DNA of 64,000 bases from UBA11524 sp045591175. Its GTDB lineage: Bacteria; Bacillota; Clostridia; Christensenellales; Aristaeellaceae. The stretch covers positions 1 to 64,000 of the forward strand of contig JAZNSI010000020.1 in NCBI GenBank assembly GCA_045591175.1, written 5' to 3'. A model generated the notes under the pieces. The model worked only from the letters and a program-made list of their open reading frames with translations. It made no database searches and was not told where the DNA came from. Shown here piece by piece: positions 14,458-24,040 of the stretch. Position 1 is the stretch's first letter, and each line of letters starts with the position of its first letter. The translations under genes were made by a program, and so were the position numbers.

Positions 14458-16732
14458 ACTTCTTGGGGGCCTTGATCTTGTTCAGCTTGGCATTGAGCTT
14501 CAGCAGGTCTTCCTTGGTGAAGTTCATGTTCATCATGCCGCCCATCAGGGTGAACAGGCGCAGCACGGTGAAGCCGTTCATCATGCTCATCATGTCGGCA
14601 TTGATCTCAAAGCCCATGGCCTTCATGCCGCCCTTCTTCTTGCCGCCCTTCTTGCCGCCCATGACCTTCTTCATCAGGCTCATGAAGATCAGCTTGCCGC
14701 GGAAAGTCTTGAGCACGTCGCCCATCTTGCTGTTCAGGGAGAGGCGGCCCTTGGGCTCCACCACGTCGAACCAGTTCAGGACCGCGCCCTTTTCCACCAG
14801 GCGGTATTCCTCGTTGAAGGTGTCCACCTTGCGGATGACGGATTCGTCGCGGCATTCGCCAGCCGGGCTCCGGCCGCCGGCCACAGCCACCAGCTTGGTT
14901 TCGCCCACATTGGGCACGTCGAAGCGGAAGAAGTGATCCTCGGCGGTCTTCTTGCCCAGGGACACGCCGTTGGCGAACAACTCCACCTCGGGCTGGTTGG
15001 AGTACACGGTCACCTTGGTCACGTCCTCCACGCGGTCGATATAGCGCTTGGAGGTCAGATGCACGAAGGGATCGTCGGAGAGCCATGCCTTGTAGGCATA
15101 GAAGCTGTCCTTCTTGTACTTGCGGTCGAAGGTGAGCAGGCCCTTGTGGTTCTGGCCGTTCTCGCCGCCCTCGCTGCGGGCGTCAGCGCCGAAGTCGAAC
15201 ATGTTCCACACATGGGTGGCCCACATATACTTGCGGGTGAAGAGCTGCTTAATCAGCTCCTCGTGGTAGTAGCTCTGGTATTCCTCGGAATAGTCGCCCT
15301 GGCGGGGATCGGAGTTGTGCCAGTTCAGCCCCACGCAGCCGTACTCGGAGCAGCCGATCGGGATGGAGGGATGCATGGCGTGGAACTTGTCGAACCAGGG
15401 GCCGTTCATGGAGGTGTCGCCGCCGTACCAGCCGAAGTAGTGGTTGTAGCTCACCACATCGGGGATCTGCAGGTAGGGATCGTCCATCTTGCACATGGAC
15501 ACCGCCGCGATGGTGGTCAGGCGGGTCTTGTCCATCTCATGGCACATGTCGTTGAGGATGCGGTGGTTCTCCAGCAGATCCTCGTCGGAGCCGCCGATGC
15601 CGATCTCGTTGGACAGGCCCCACACCACGATGGAGGGGTGGTTGTAGTTCTGGGTGACCAGTTCGCGCATCTGGGAGATGGTGTTTTCCCGGCCAGTGGG
15701 CATGTGCTTGGAGATGTAGGGGATCTCCGCCCACAGCACCAGGCCGCGCTCGTCGCACAGGTCGTAGAAGTACTGGGCATGCTGATAGTGGGCCAGGCGG
15801 ATGGTGGTCGCGCCGACCTCGCAGATCAGGTCGATATCCTGCTCATGATGCTCGGGCAGCAGGGCGTTGCCGATGCCCCAGCGATCCTGGTGACGGCTCA
15901 CGCCGCGCAGGGGGTACTCTTCGCCGTTGAGGATGAAGCCGTTGTCGGGATCGATCTTGAAGGTGCGGCAGCCGAAGCGGGTCTGCACATTGTCGATCAC
16001 TTCGCCGTTTTCGATCAGCTCGGCCTTGGCGGTGTACAGGTAGGGATCCTTGCGGCCGTGCCACAGGTGCACGTCCTTGATATCCAGCACAGCCTTGGTA
16101 TCAGCGGTCTCGACCGTCCAGTTCTTGCAGCCGCAGCGGCTGGTGATGGTGTAGCGGATGGTCTGGCCATCCTTCTTGCCGGTGAGCCAGGTTTCCACGG
16201 TGACCTTGGCGTCCTTGCCCTCGATGGCGGGGGTGACGGCGATGCCGGGGCCGCCGTAATAATCCAGGTCGAAGTGGCTCTCGCTGACGCAGACGATGTT
16301 CACGTCGCGGTAGATACCGCCGTAGAAGGTGAAGTCCGCCATCTGGGGATAGACGGTCTCATTGGGAGCATTGTCCACGGCCACGACCAGCAGGCTCTCG
16401 TCCTTGAGGTCGGCGGTCAGATCGACGCGCCAGGTGGAGTAGCCGCCGTCATGATGGGCCAGCTTCTTGCCGTCCAGATACACATCCGCAGAAGAATTGG
16501 CGCCCTGGAGCTCCAGGTACCAGCGGTCAGCGGCGGGCAGCTCGGCCTTCACGATGGTCTTGGCGTAGTAAGCGGTGCCGCGGTAGTAGTCGTTGCCGCC
16601 GTCCTGGCCGTCCACAGCGTTCCAGGAGTGGGGCAGCTGTACGCTCTCCCAGTCCGCGGGCAGCTTGGCAGGAACCGCCTCGGCGGCCTTGCTGAAGACC
16701 CAGCCGGCATTGAAATTCAGAACTTGACGCAT
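14456..16732 (-). CDS. GH2 beta-galactosidase/beta-glucuronidase-like enzyme
   Basis: 758 residues, cytoplasmic (no signal). Jelly-roll sugar-binding domain (about 10-170), immunoglobulin-like domain, then TIM barrel (about 270-560). Acid/base Glu in WGLSNEIG (about 377) and nucleophile Glu in GCSEYGCVG (about 465) are present. It would release terminal beta-linked sugar taken up by the neighbouring GPH symporter. The last 90 residues are unusual: a Gly/Lys stretch (GGKKGGKKKGG) and a Met-rich segment. Exact substrate cannot be told from sequence. Confidence 0.88.
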   Translation of the reverse strand: MRQVLNFNAGWVFSKAAEAVPAKLPADWESVQLPHSWNAVDGQDGGNDYYRGTAYYAKTIVKAELPAADRWYLELQGANSSADVYLDGKKLAHHDGGYSTWRVDLTADLKDESLLVVAVDNAPNETVYPQMADFTFYGGIYRDVNIVCVSESHFDLDYYGGPGIAVTPAIEGKDAKVTVETWLTGKKDGQTIRYTITSRCGCKNWTVETADTKAVLDIKDVHLWHGRKDPYLYTAKAELIENGEVIDNVQTRFGCRTFKIDPDNGFILNGEEYPLRGVSRHQDRWGIGNALLPEHHEQDIDLICEVGATTIRLAHYQHAQYFYDLCDERGLVLWAEIPYISKHMPTGRENTISQMRELVTQNYNHPSIVVWGLSNEIGIGGSDEDLLENHRILNDMCHEMDKTRLTTIAAVSMCKMDDPYLQIPDVVSYNHYFGWYGGDTSMNGPWFDKFHAMHPSIPIGCSEYGCVGLNWHNSDPRQGDYSEEYQSYYHEELIKQLFTRKYMWATHVWNMFDFGADARSEGGENGQNHKGLLTFDRKYKKDSFYAYKAWLSDDPFVHLTSKRYIDRVEDVTKVTVYSNQPEVELFANGVSLGKKTAEDHFFRFDVPNVGETKLVAVAGGRSPAGECRDESVIRKVDTFNEEYRLVEKGAVLNWFDVVEPKGRLSLNSKMGDVLKTFRGKLIFMSLMKKVMGGKKGGKKKGGMKAMGFEINADMMSMMNGFTVLRLFTLMGGMMNMNFTKEDLLKLNAKLNKIKAPKK

Positions 16733-16795
16733 GTCATTTCCTCCTCAAATCAAGAAGGTGACAGACAGACTTCGGGCCTGTCTGCCACCATTGTT

Positions 16796-16824
16796 ATGAT
16801 ACAATCAGGGAGCCCGTTTGTCAA
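16796..16824 (-). promoter_or_regulatory. Promoter of GH2 gene
   Basis: On the minus strand TTGACA, 17 bp, TATCAT, about 63 bp before the GH2 start. It lies just after the stop of the symporter gene, so GH2 can be expressed alone. A GGCAGAC/GTCTGTC dyad in the leader (about 16760-16788) may be an operator. Confidence 0.75.
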
Positions 16825-16829
16825 CGGAA

Positions 16830-18308
16830 TTATTCCTTCGCAGCGTGACGAGCAGCCAGCTCCTCGTTCATCTTGGCCAGGCTCTTCTTGTCCAGGTTGT
16901 ACACCAGGCCCAGGCCGATGAACATCATCACGCCGGCGACCATGTACAGCACAGCCACCAGGGTGCGCAGCTCGACGGCGAAGTCCCAGGACAGCAGGTT
17001 CACGTCGATGGCGGTGAAGACGCCGTTGGCGTCGGGCTTGGAGTTGTTGACGTAGCCCATGGTCTGCATGATGGTCAGCGCCAGAGCGGGGCCCACGCCC
17101 TGAGCCAGCTTACGGAAGAAGGAGTGCAGGGAATAGACGGTGCCTTCCTCGCGCTTGCCGGTCTTCCACTCGTTGTAGTCGATGGCGTCGCCCATCATCG
17201 CCCAGGACACGGTGGAGTAGATGCCCATGCCCAGAGACATGACCAGCTGAGCCACGATGTACACGATCAGGTCCAGGCCAGTGTTGCCCTGGCTGACGGG
17301 GATGAGGCCCAGAGGCGCGGCGAACAGGAACAGGCCGCCCACGATGTAGCAGATGGAGCCGACGATGGACAGCTCCTTCTTGCCGTACTTGGTGACCATC
17401 TTGCGGGCCAGGGGGGTGAAGATGACGATGGGCAGCATCGCGAACATGGACACCAGGCCGGAGATCTGGGGATTCTGGAAGTAGATCTGGAAGGTGACGT
17501 TCACGGCGGTGGTAGCGGCCTGCATGCCGATGAACATGCCCATGGCAGCCAGGGTCGCGCCCACAGCAGGACGGTTCTTGAGGAAGTTGCTCATCGCCTT
17601 GATGACGTTGAACTTCTCAAAGGCCTCGCCGGTGGTGGCGTTCTTAGTGTCCACACGCACTTCGGTGTTCTTGATCATGAACTGGAAGCAGACGAAGCCG
17701 ATCGCGCCCATGACCAGCGCAGCCACGAACACCATGGGGCCGTTGAGGGACTTGTCCTCATTGTAGATCAGGAAGGGCAGGATCACCATGGGCAGCATGT
17801 TGCCGACCATGGAGCCGATGGAACGCCATGCAGACAGAGAAGCACGGTCAGCAGGCTTGTCGGAAATCAGGGACAGCAGGGAGCCGTAGGGAACGTTCGC
17901 CACCGTGTAGAAGGCGTCCCACACGATGTAGCCCGCCATGAAGATGATGATCTTCGCCCAGGTGGGAGCACCGGGGAAGGGCAGGAAGCAGCAGGCACCG
18001 CCCACGATCAGGCCAATGGAGCCGATCCAGATGTACTGCAGGAACTTGTTGCGCTTGTACTGGTGCTTGTCAGCGTCTACGATGGAGCCGATCAGCGGAT
18101 CGTTGATGGCGTCCCACACCTGCAGGATCACGATCAGCAGGGAGTACCAGGCGCTCAGGCCCATCACCTGCGTCCAGAACAGAGCCATCGTGCCCTTGAG
18201 CGCGAAGGACATGTTGCAGCCCAGATCGCCCGCGGCGTAGGCCAGACAGTCGCGCATACCAAACTTGCGCTTGCCGTTTTCGTCCAGCTGGACAGGCTTC
18301 TTTGCCAT
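16830..18308 (-). CDS. GPH-family sugar:cation symporter
   Basis: 492 residues, about 12 membrane helices. The opening FGMRDCLAYAAGDLGCNM and the DPLIGSIVDAD loop near residue 70 match the MelB/GPH family, which import glycosides with Na+ or H+. It is followed by the GH2 gene in the same direction and diverges from the AraC regulator, so it most likely feeds both GH2 enzymes. Confidence 0.9.
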   Translation of the reverse strand: MAKKPVQLDENGKRKFGMRDCLAYAAGDLGCNMSFALKGTMALFWTQVMGLSAWYSLLIVILQVWDAINDPLIGSIVDADKHQYKRNKFLQYIWIGSIGLIVGGACCFLPFPGAPTWAKIIIFMAGYIVWDAFYTVANVPYGSLLSLISDKPADRASLSAWRSIGSMVGNMLPMVILPFLIYNEDKSLNGPMVFVAALVMGAIGFVCFQFMIKNTEVRVDTKNATTGEAFEKFNVIKAMSNFLKNRPAVGATLAAMGMFIGMQAATTAVNVTFQIYFQNPQISGLVSMFAMLPIVIFTPLARKMVTKYGKKELSIVGSICYIVGGLFLFAAPLGLIPVSQGNTGLDLIVYIVAQLVMSLGMGIYSTVSWAMMGDAIDYNEWKTGKREEGTVYSLHSFFRKLAQGVGPALALTIMQTMGYVNNSKPDANGVFTAIDVNLLSWDFAVELRTLVAVLYMVAGVMMFIGLGLVYNLDKKSLAKMNEELAARHAAKE

Positions 18309-18431
18309 TTGTATTACCTCACTTTTTTCTTATCCGCCGTGGCGGAGTTTTGCTGATATCAGCATACCATACCCCATGAAATCGCGTGAGGAAATTTTTC
18401 TTCATTTTCTGTACTTTTTTGCACTTCACTG

Positions 18432-18460
18432 TTGATTTTGGGCAAAAAATGTCCGATAAT
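18432..18460 (+). promoter_or_regulatory. Promoter of AraC-type regulator gene
   Basis: TTGATT, 17 bp, GATAAT, 32 bp before the start codon and followed by GGAAGGAGG. The divergent symporter gene starts 124 bp away, so AraC sites probably lie in 18309-18431. Confidence 0.6.
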
Positions 18461-18491
18461 GATAACAAGTCATTGGAAGGAGGCGTCCGAC

Positions 18492-19745
18492 ATGTCCCTG
18501 GCGTATCAAAGAGAGCTGGATTTCATGATCTCCGTCCTGGAACGGATGCGTCTGCCGGTGCATCTGCTGCACCCGGAGGACACGCTGACGGTGCTGGATT
18601 CCGGCCTCCGGGGCATCCTGGGCATGCAGGCGGATTACGATGCCGCCTACCGCATCGCCCGGCAGTGGTCGCATCAGCGGACGATCTACAAGGTGCTGGA
18701 TCCGTTCATGTGCAACTACATCTACTTTCATCTGCCCCCATCGCCGGAACCCACCGCCGTGGTGATCGGCCCCTACCTGACCCTCGACCCCACGCAGGAA
18801 ATGCTGCTGGAGCAGGCGGAGCGTCTGGGCACCGGGCTGGAGCAGGTCCCGCAGCAGGCGGAATTTTATGCGTCGCTGCCGGTATTTCACGATCCGACGG
18901 CGGTGCTCGCGGTGGTCACCTGCTTTGGCGAGGTCGTGTGGGGCGGCGCATCCGCCTTTGACGTGGTGGATGTGAACTACGAGCAGTACAGCGCGCTGCC
19001 GGGCGTGCGGGAAGCGGACGCGCCCATCGAGCAGGAGAACATCCTCCAGCAGATGCAGCAGCTGGAGGATCGCTACGCCTATGAGAACGAGCTGATGGAG
19101 ATCGTCGCCAAAGGCCTGACCCACCGGGCAGAGGTGATGATGTCCAGCGTCTCCCAGCTCAATTACCAGAGCCGCACCGCCGATCCCCTGCGCAACATGA
19201 AGAATTACTGCATCATCTGCAACACCCTGCTGCGCAAAGCCGCCGAGCGGGGCGGCGTGCATCCGCTGCACCTGGATCGGGTGTCCAGCAATTTTGCCCG
19301 GCAGATCGAAACCACCCCGACGCTGGAGAAGTCGAGCACCCTCATCGGCAACATGATCCGCGCCTACTGCCGCCTGGTGCGCACCCACGCTGGCAATCAT
19401 TATTCCGCCGTGGTGCAGAAGACGCTGACCTACATCGAAGCCAACCTGTCTGGCGATCTTTCCCTGAGCAGCCTCGCCCAGCTGATGCAGGTCAGCCCCA
19501 GCTACCTGTCCACGCTCTTCCATCGCGAGACCGGCCGCACGCTGGCGGAGCATATCACGTCCCAGCGGATGAAGGTCGCCCTGCAGCTGCTGGGCAGCAC
19601 CCGGCTCCAGGTGCAGAACATCGCCCAGCTCAGCGGATTTACCGATCCCAACTACTTCAGCAAGCTGTTCAGGCGTTTCTACGGCGTCACGCCCCTGCAG
19701 TACCGCAGGGAGCAGTTCAGCCACCCCCAGCAGAGCGACGGGTGA
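18492..19745 (+). CDS. AraC-family transcriptional regulator
   Basis: 417 residues, ATG after GGAAGGAGG. The C-terminal 100 residues hold two helix-turn-helix units of the AraC type (LSLSSLAQLMQVSPSYLSTLF, then VQNIAQLSGFTDPNYFSKLF, ending in GVTPLQYRR). The 300-residue N-terminal part is a sensor domain of unknown ligand. Divergent from the symporter and upstream of beta-mannosidase, so it is a likely activator of this carbohydrate locus. Confidence 0.92.
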   Translation: MSLAYQRELDFMISVLERMRLPVHLLHPEDTLTVLDSGLRGILGMQADYDAAYRIARQWSHQRTIYKVLDPFMCNYIYFHLPPSPEPTAVVIGPYLTLDPTQEMLLEQAERLGTGLEQVPQQAEFYASLPVFHDPTAVLAVVTCFGEVVWGGASAFDVVDVNYEQYSALPGVREADAPIEQENILQQMQQLEDRYAYENELMEIVAKGLTHRAEVMMSSVSQLNYQSRTADPLRNMKNYCIICNTLLRKAAERGGVHPLHLDRVSSNFARQIETTPTLEKSSTLIGNMIRAYCRLVRTHAGNHYSAVVQKTLTYIEANLSGDLSLSSLAQLMQVSPSYLSTLFHRETGRTLAEHITSQRMKVALQLLGSTRLQVQNIAQLSGFTDPNYFSKLFRRFYGVTPLQYRREQFSHPQQSDG

Positions 19746-19769
19746 CCGCTGCAGACGGACGCCGCTTTG

Positions 19770-19798
19770 TTGACACCCCTTCCCCGGTATGTTATCAT
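19770..19798 (+). promoter_or_regulatory. Promoter of beta-mannosidase gene
   Basis: TTGACA, 17 bp, TATCAT, the same -35 and -10 as the GH2 promoter at 16796-16824, 30 bp before the start codon. Confidence 0.75.
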
Positions 19799-19828
19799 GG
19801 GAACACATCCCGATAAGGAGCGTTGCAA

Positions 19829-22330
19829 ATGAAAAAGCTGTTTGACCTTTCCGCCGCGATGTGGCGTATGCATGAGCTGGGCACCGATACCTGGCATGAA
19901 GCCCATGTCCCCGGCAGCGTTTACGCCGACCTCATGGCGGACGGCACCATGCCCGACCCCTTTTACCGTGACAACGAGTTTGCCTTCTTCGACCTGATGA
20001 AGAAGGACTGGGAGTATGTGTGTTCCTTCGCAGTGCCGCAGGAGCTGCCCTCCCGGGTGGAGCTGGTCTGCGAGGGTCTCGACACCCTGGCGGATGTCTC
20101 CATCAACGGCACGCCCATCGGCCATGCGGACAACATGCACATCACCTGGGAGTGGGACGTGAAGTCCCTGCTGCGCGAGGGCGAGAACGAACTGCGCATC
20201 ATCTTCCGCAGCCCGATCAACTACTGCGCCGAGGCGGCTGAGCGCGCTCCCGGCTGGGAGTCCTCCGATGCGACCCCCGGCTTCCGCCACCTGCGCAAGG
20301 CCCATTGCATGTTCGGCTGGGACTGGGGCCCCCGTCTGCCCGACGCGGGCGTATGGCGGCCCATCTACCTGCGCTGCTGGGAGGAAGCCGTCATCACCAC
20401 GGTGGACTTCCGCCAGGTGCATCACGAGGATGGCCGCGTGGAGGTTGGTCTGCGCCCCTGGATCCGCCAGCGGGACGAGGATATCTGCCCCGAATGGCAG
20501 GCCGTCATCACCGCCCCCGACGGCACGGTAATCACCTCGGAAATGCTCCCCGATGACGCCGAAGTGCATACGCTCGCCATTCCTGATCCCCAGCTCTGGT
20601 GGCCCCGCGGCTACGGCGACCAGCCTCTGTACACGGTGGAAGTCCGCGCAATCGTGGACGGCGTGGTGGTGGATACCTACACCCGCCGCATCGGCCTGCG
20701 CACCCTCTCCGTCAGCCGGGAGAAGGATCAGTGGGGCGAGGAATTCTGCCACATTGTCAATGGGGTCAAGATCTTCGCCATGGGCGCGGACTACATCCCT
20801 GAGGACAACATCCTCGCCCGCGTCACCCCAGAGCGCACCCGCCGTCTGCTGGAGGACGCTGCCCTTGCCAACATGAACACCGTGCGCATCTGGGGCGGCG
20901 GTTATTATCCCGACGATTTCTTTTATGACATCTGCGACGAATTGGGTCTTCTCGTCTGGCAGGATCTGATGTACGCCTGCGCCTTCTACGACCTGACGGA
21001 GGATTTCGAAGCCTCCATCTGCGTGGAGACCCATCAAAACGTGCAGCGGCTGCACCACCATGCCTCGCTGGCGCTCATCTGCGGCAACAACGAGATGGAG
21101 ATGTTCATGGGCTATGCCAACGACAGCCTCGTCCACGGCAGCAACGGCTTTGCCCCCAAGAACCGCCGCCATGTCACCGACTATGTGAAGATGTTCGAGT
21201 ACCTTCTGCCCCGCCTTGTCAGGCAGCATGCGCCGGATACCTTCTGGTGGCCGGCGTCCCCCTCCTCCGGCGGCGACTTCGACAACGCCAACGACTTCAA
21301 CCGCGGCGACGTGCATTACTGGGACGTCTGGCACGGCGAGAAGCCCTTCACCGAGTACCGCAAATTCTTCTTCCGCTACGCCAGCGAGTTCGGCTTCCAG
21401 TCCTTCCCCTGCCTCAAGACCGTCGAGTCCTTCACCGAGCCCGGCGACCGCAACATTTTCTCCCGCATCATGGAGCGCCACCAGCGCAACGGCGCCGCCA
21501 ACGGCAAGATCATGGCCTACCTGGCCCAGACCTTCAAGTATCCCACCAGCTTTGACGATCTGCTCTATGCCTCCCAGCTCCTGCAGGCGGAGGCCATCCG
21601 CTACGGCGTGGAGCACTGGCGGCGCAACCGCGGCCGCTGCATGGGCGCGATCATCTGGCAGCTCAACGACTGCTGGCCCGTGGCGAGCTGGTCGTCCATT
21701 GACTACTTCGGCCGCTGGAAGGCCCTGCACTACGCGGCAAAGCGGTTCTTTGCGCCCATCATGATCTCCGCCGAGGAGGAAGGCGAGCTGAGCCAGAATC
21801 CGAAGATCAACGAGTACCGCACCGCGCCCATCGAGCGCTCCGTCCGCCTGAACGTGGCCAACGAGACCATGCAGGATGTGACCGGCACCGTCCACTGGGC
21901 GCTGCGCACGGCGGGCGGGAGCCCCGCTGGCAATTCAGCCATCGTCCGCGAGGGCAGCATGGAGGTCACCGTGCCTGCGCTGTCCGTGCTTTGGCTGGAC
22001 AAGCTGGTCTTCGATGACGCGACCCTCACCGGGCACTACGTCAGCTTCGACTTCACGGCTGGCGAAGAAGTCGTCAGCGAGGGCACGGCCATCTTCTGCG
22101 CACCCAAGCACTTCGACTTTGTTGATCCGCAGCTCGCCGTTGAAACCGACGGCGACGAGATCATCGTCCGTGCCTCCTCCTTCGCACGGCAGGTGTGGAT
22201 TGAGTCCGACGACGCGGACATGCTTCTCTCCGACAACGCCTTCGACATGAACGCCGGCGAAAAGCGCATCCGCGTTCTGCGCGGCAAGGCGAAAAACCTG
22301 CGCATCCGCAGCGTGTACGATCTGCAATAA
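19829..22330 (+). CDS. Beta-mannosidase, GH2
   Basis: 833 residues, no signal peptide, so it acts inside the cell on imported mannosides. Sugar-binding, Ig-like, TIM-barrel and C-terminal beta domains in the usual order and length. Acid/base Glu in CGNNEMEMF (about 422) and nucleophile Glu in YASEFGFQSFP (about 523). GWDWGPRLP and WGGGYYPDDFFYD are typical of beta-mannosidases rather than galactosidases. Cleaves terminal beta-mannose from manno-oligosaccharides or N-glycan core fragments. ATG at 19829 after ATAAGGAG. Confidence 0.93.
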   Translation: MKKLFDLSAAMWRMHELGTDTWHEAHVPGSVYADLMADGTMPDPFYRDNEFAFFDLMKKDWEYVCSFAVPQELPSRVELVCEGLDTLADVSINGTPIGHADNMHITWEWDVKSLLREGENELRIIFRSPINYCAEAAERAPGWESSDATPGFRHLRKAHCMFGWDWGPRLPDAGVWRPIYLRCWEEAVITTVDFRQVHHEDGRVEVGLRPWIRQRDEDICPEWQAVITAPDGTVITSEMLPDDAEVHTLAIPDPQLWWPRGYGDQPLYTVEVRAIVDGVVVDTYTRRIGLRTLSVSREKDQWGEEFCHIVNGVKIFAMGADYIPEDNILARVTPERTRRLLEDAALANMNTVRIWGGGYYPDDFFYDICDELGLLVWQDLMYACAFYDLTEDFEASICVETHQNVQRLHHHASLALICGNNEMEMFMGYANDSLVHGSNGFAPKNRRHVTDYVKMFEYLLPRLVRQHAPDTFWWPASPSSGGDFDNANDFNRGDVHYWDVWHGEKPFTEYRKFFFRYASEFGFQSFPCLKTVESFTEPGDRNIFSRIMERHQRNGAANGKIMAYLAQTFKYPTSFDDLLYASQLLQAEAIRYGVEHWRRNRGRCMGAIIWQLNDCWPVASWSSIDYFGRWKALHYAAKRFFAPIMISAEEEGELSQNPKINEYRTAPIERSVRLNVANETMQDVTGTVHWALRTAGGSPAGNSAIVREGSMEVTVPALSVLWLDKLVFDDATLTGHYVSFDFTAGEEVVSEGTAIFCAPKHFDFVDPQLAVETDGDEIIVRASSFARQVWIESDDADMLLSDNAFDMNAGEKRIRVLRGKAKNLRIRSVYDLQ

Positions 22331-22336
22331 TTTTGT

Positions 22337-22366
22337 GGGGCTGCCGTTCACCCGGCGGCCCCTTTG
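22337..22366 (+). terminator. Terminator after beta-mannosidase
   Basis: GGGGCTGCCG paired with CGGCGGCCCC, 6-base loop, short T run. The next promoter follows at once. Confidence 0.65.
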
Positions 22367-22372
22367 TGCTGC

Positions 22373-22401
22373 TTGATTCTCCGCCCGTTTTGCGGTATAC
22401 T
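22373..22401 (+). promoter_or_regulatory. Promoter of TraX-like gene
   Basis: TTGATT, 17 bp, TATACT, about 33 bp before the start codon. Confidence 0.6.
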
Positions 22402-22433
22402 AACACATATTCACGCAAACCGAGGTGCCGCTT

Positions 22434-23231
22434 ATGACACGCAAAGCATCCATCGCCGGCAGCACCAGCACCGGCTGGCTCAAGCTGATCGCGCTGGTGT
22501 TCATGTTCATCGACCATGCGGGCAAAATGTGCTTTCCCGCCGTCCCGGAGATGCGCATCCTGGGACGCATCGCCTTCCCGCTGTACTGCTGGTGCATGGT
22601 GGTGGGCGCTGCCAACACCCGCTCCTTCCCCCGGTACCTTCTGCGGGTCGGCCTGATCGGGCTGATCTCCCAGCCGCTGTACATGGTGGCGCTCCATCAT
22701 CCATGGAATGACTACAACATTTTCCTGACCCTGTTTGTGGCGCTGCTGGGCCTGTGGGGCCTGCGAGAGAAGAAGCTCCTCAGCCACATCTGGGCGCCGG
22801 TGCTCGCCCTCGCCCTGGCCTGGCTTCTGGATGTGGACTACGGCTGGAAGGGCGTTCTGCTGGTGCTGCTGCTGTGGGCGGTGAAGGATTCCCGCCCGGG
22901 CATCGCCGCGGTGATGGTGGCCTTCTGCCTGTACTGGGGCAGCAGCTCGTCGCCAATCAGCGGATTCTTCGGGCTGAAGCTGGCCGGATTCTCCCGCACG
23001 AAGCTGGGCATGATGCTGTCACCCTTCCTGCGGCTGCAGGGGCTGGCGCTGCTTTCCCTGCCGCTGATGCTGTGGGATCTGCCGGGGCGCGTGCGTCTGC
23101 CCAAATGGGCGGGCTACGCCATCTATCCGGCGCATCTGGTGCTGCTGATCGGCCTGGAATACCTGATGGGCAAAACCGTCCATTGGGAGCACCTCGGCAA
23201 TGCCTGGCAGCAGCTCATCGCGCTGTTTTGA
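22434..23231 (+). CDS. TraX-like membrane protein
   Basis: 265 residues with about eight membrane helices. The IALVFMFIDHAGKMCFP start and RIAFPLYCWCMVVGAANTRS segment match the TraX family, named for the F-plasmid pilin acetylase but common as chromosomal acyltransferase-like proteins in Firmicutes. The conserved His-rich FIDH is present. No conjugation genes surround it, so a role in acetylating an envelope component is more likely than conjugation. Specific substrate unknown. Confidence 0.8.
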   Translation: MTRKASIAGSTSTGWLKLIALVFMFIDHAGKMCFPAVPEMRILGRIAFPLYCWCMVVGAANTRSFPRYLLRVGLIGLISQPLYMVALHHPWNDYNIFLTLFVALLGLWGLREKKLLSHIWAPVLALALAWLLDVDYGWKGVLLVLLLWAVKDSRPGIAAVMVAFCLYWGSSSSPISGFFGLKLAGFSRTKLGMMLSPFLRLQGLALLSLPLMLWDLPGRVRLPKWAGYAIYPAHLVLLIGLEYLMGKTVHWEHLGNAWQQLIALF

Positions 23232-23245
23232 CGGGAGGATGAAGC

Positions 23246-24040
23246 ATGCTTGAACCCCGTCTGCGCCTGGCCATCAACACCACGGCCGTGAGCATCGCCC
23301 GCATATTGGCGGATGCGCAGCCCTCCATCTACCTCTATGGCTCCGTGACGGCGGAGGATTACCGCCCCGGCTGGAGCGACATCGACCTGCTGGTGCTGAC
23401 CCGGGAGCCCATCACGGAGGAGCAAGCCTCCGCACTGGTGACGCTCCGCGAAACCCTTGCCGCCCGCGACCCGGATACGCCCCATTACCGTCTCTTTGAG
23501 GGCGGCATGCTTGACCTGGGCAGCTTCCTCACCGGCGGCGAGACCCGCGTGGTCTACTGGGGCACCACCGGCGAGCGCATCAAGACCAGCCATGCCTTCT
23601 CCGCCTTTGACCGCATGTCGCTTTTGCAGACAGGCCAGCTCCTGCTGGGCAAGGACGTGCGCCGCCATATCGAAATGCCGGATTATGCCCAGATCACAGC
23701 CGCCGTCGCCGATCATACCCGCACCATCCGCGAGCATGGCCGGGGCGCGCGGAGCATCTATGCCTACGGGTGGCTGCTGGATATCGCCCGGTGTATGTAT
23801 GTGTTGGTGAACGGCCGCCCCATCACCAAGACCGCTGCGGCCCAGTGGGCGCTGGACGAGCGCGTCTGTCCCTGCCCGGCGGAGCTCTCCATGGCGCTGA
23901 CGGTGCGCCGCCAGCCGGAGCTGATCCGGGACGAAAGCGTCCTCGCCTACGCCGAGGGCCTGACGGAGGCCATCCAGTCCTTCGCGGCGCTGCTGGAGAA
24001 GGCGCTGGGGATGCAGGAATATCAAGGAGGAACACCATGA
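23246..24040 (+). CDS. AadA/ANT-like nucleotidyltransferase
   Basis: 264 residues. The nucleotidyltransferase signature GSVTAEDYRPGWSDIDLLVL (residues about 33-52), with GS and two Asp of the active site, is followed by a helical C-terminal domain (DUF4111-like, about 160-260). Length and layout fit aminoglycoside 3''- or 9-adenylyltransferases, but chromosomal relatives often have no tested resistance function. ATG after GGGAGGATGA, 14 bp after the TraX-like gene, and a 4-bp overlap with the next gene. Confidence 0.75.
   Translation: MLEPRLRLAINTTAVSIARILADAQPSIYLYGSVTAEDYRPGWSDIDLLVLTREPITEEQASALVTLRETLAARDPDTPHYRLFEGGMLDLGSFLTGGETRVVYWGTTGERIKTSHAFSAFDRMSLLQTGQLLLGKDVRRHIEMPDYAQITAAVADHTRTIREHGRGARSIYAYGWLLDIARCMYVLVNGRPITKTAAAQWALDERVCPCPAELSMALTVRRQPELIRDESVLAYAEGLTEAIQSFAALLEKALGMQEYQGGTP

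Noticed and set aside
14372..16921. 849-codon open frame opposite the GH2 gene
   Set aside because: Shadow of the GC-rich coding strand; His/Val/Ala-rich, no ribosome binding site, and the GH2 enzyme on the other strand is clear.
22434..23231. TraX-like gene as a sign of a conjugative element
   Set aside because: No relaxase, coupling protein, type IV secretion or att signals nearby; chromosomal TraX-like proteins are common in Firmicutes.
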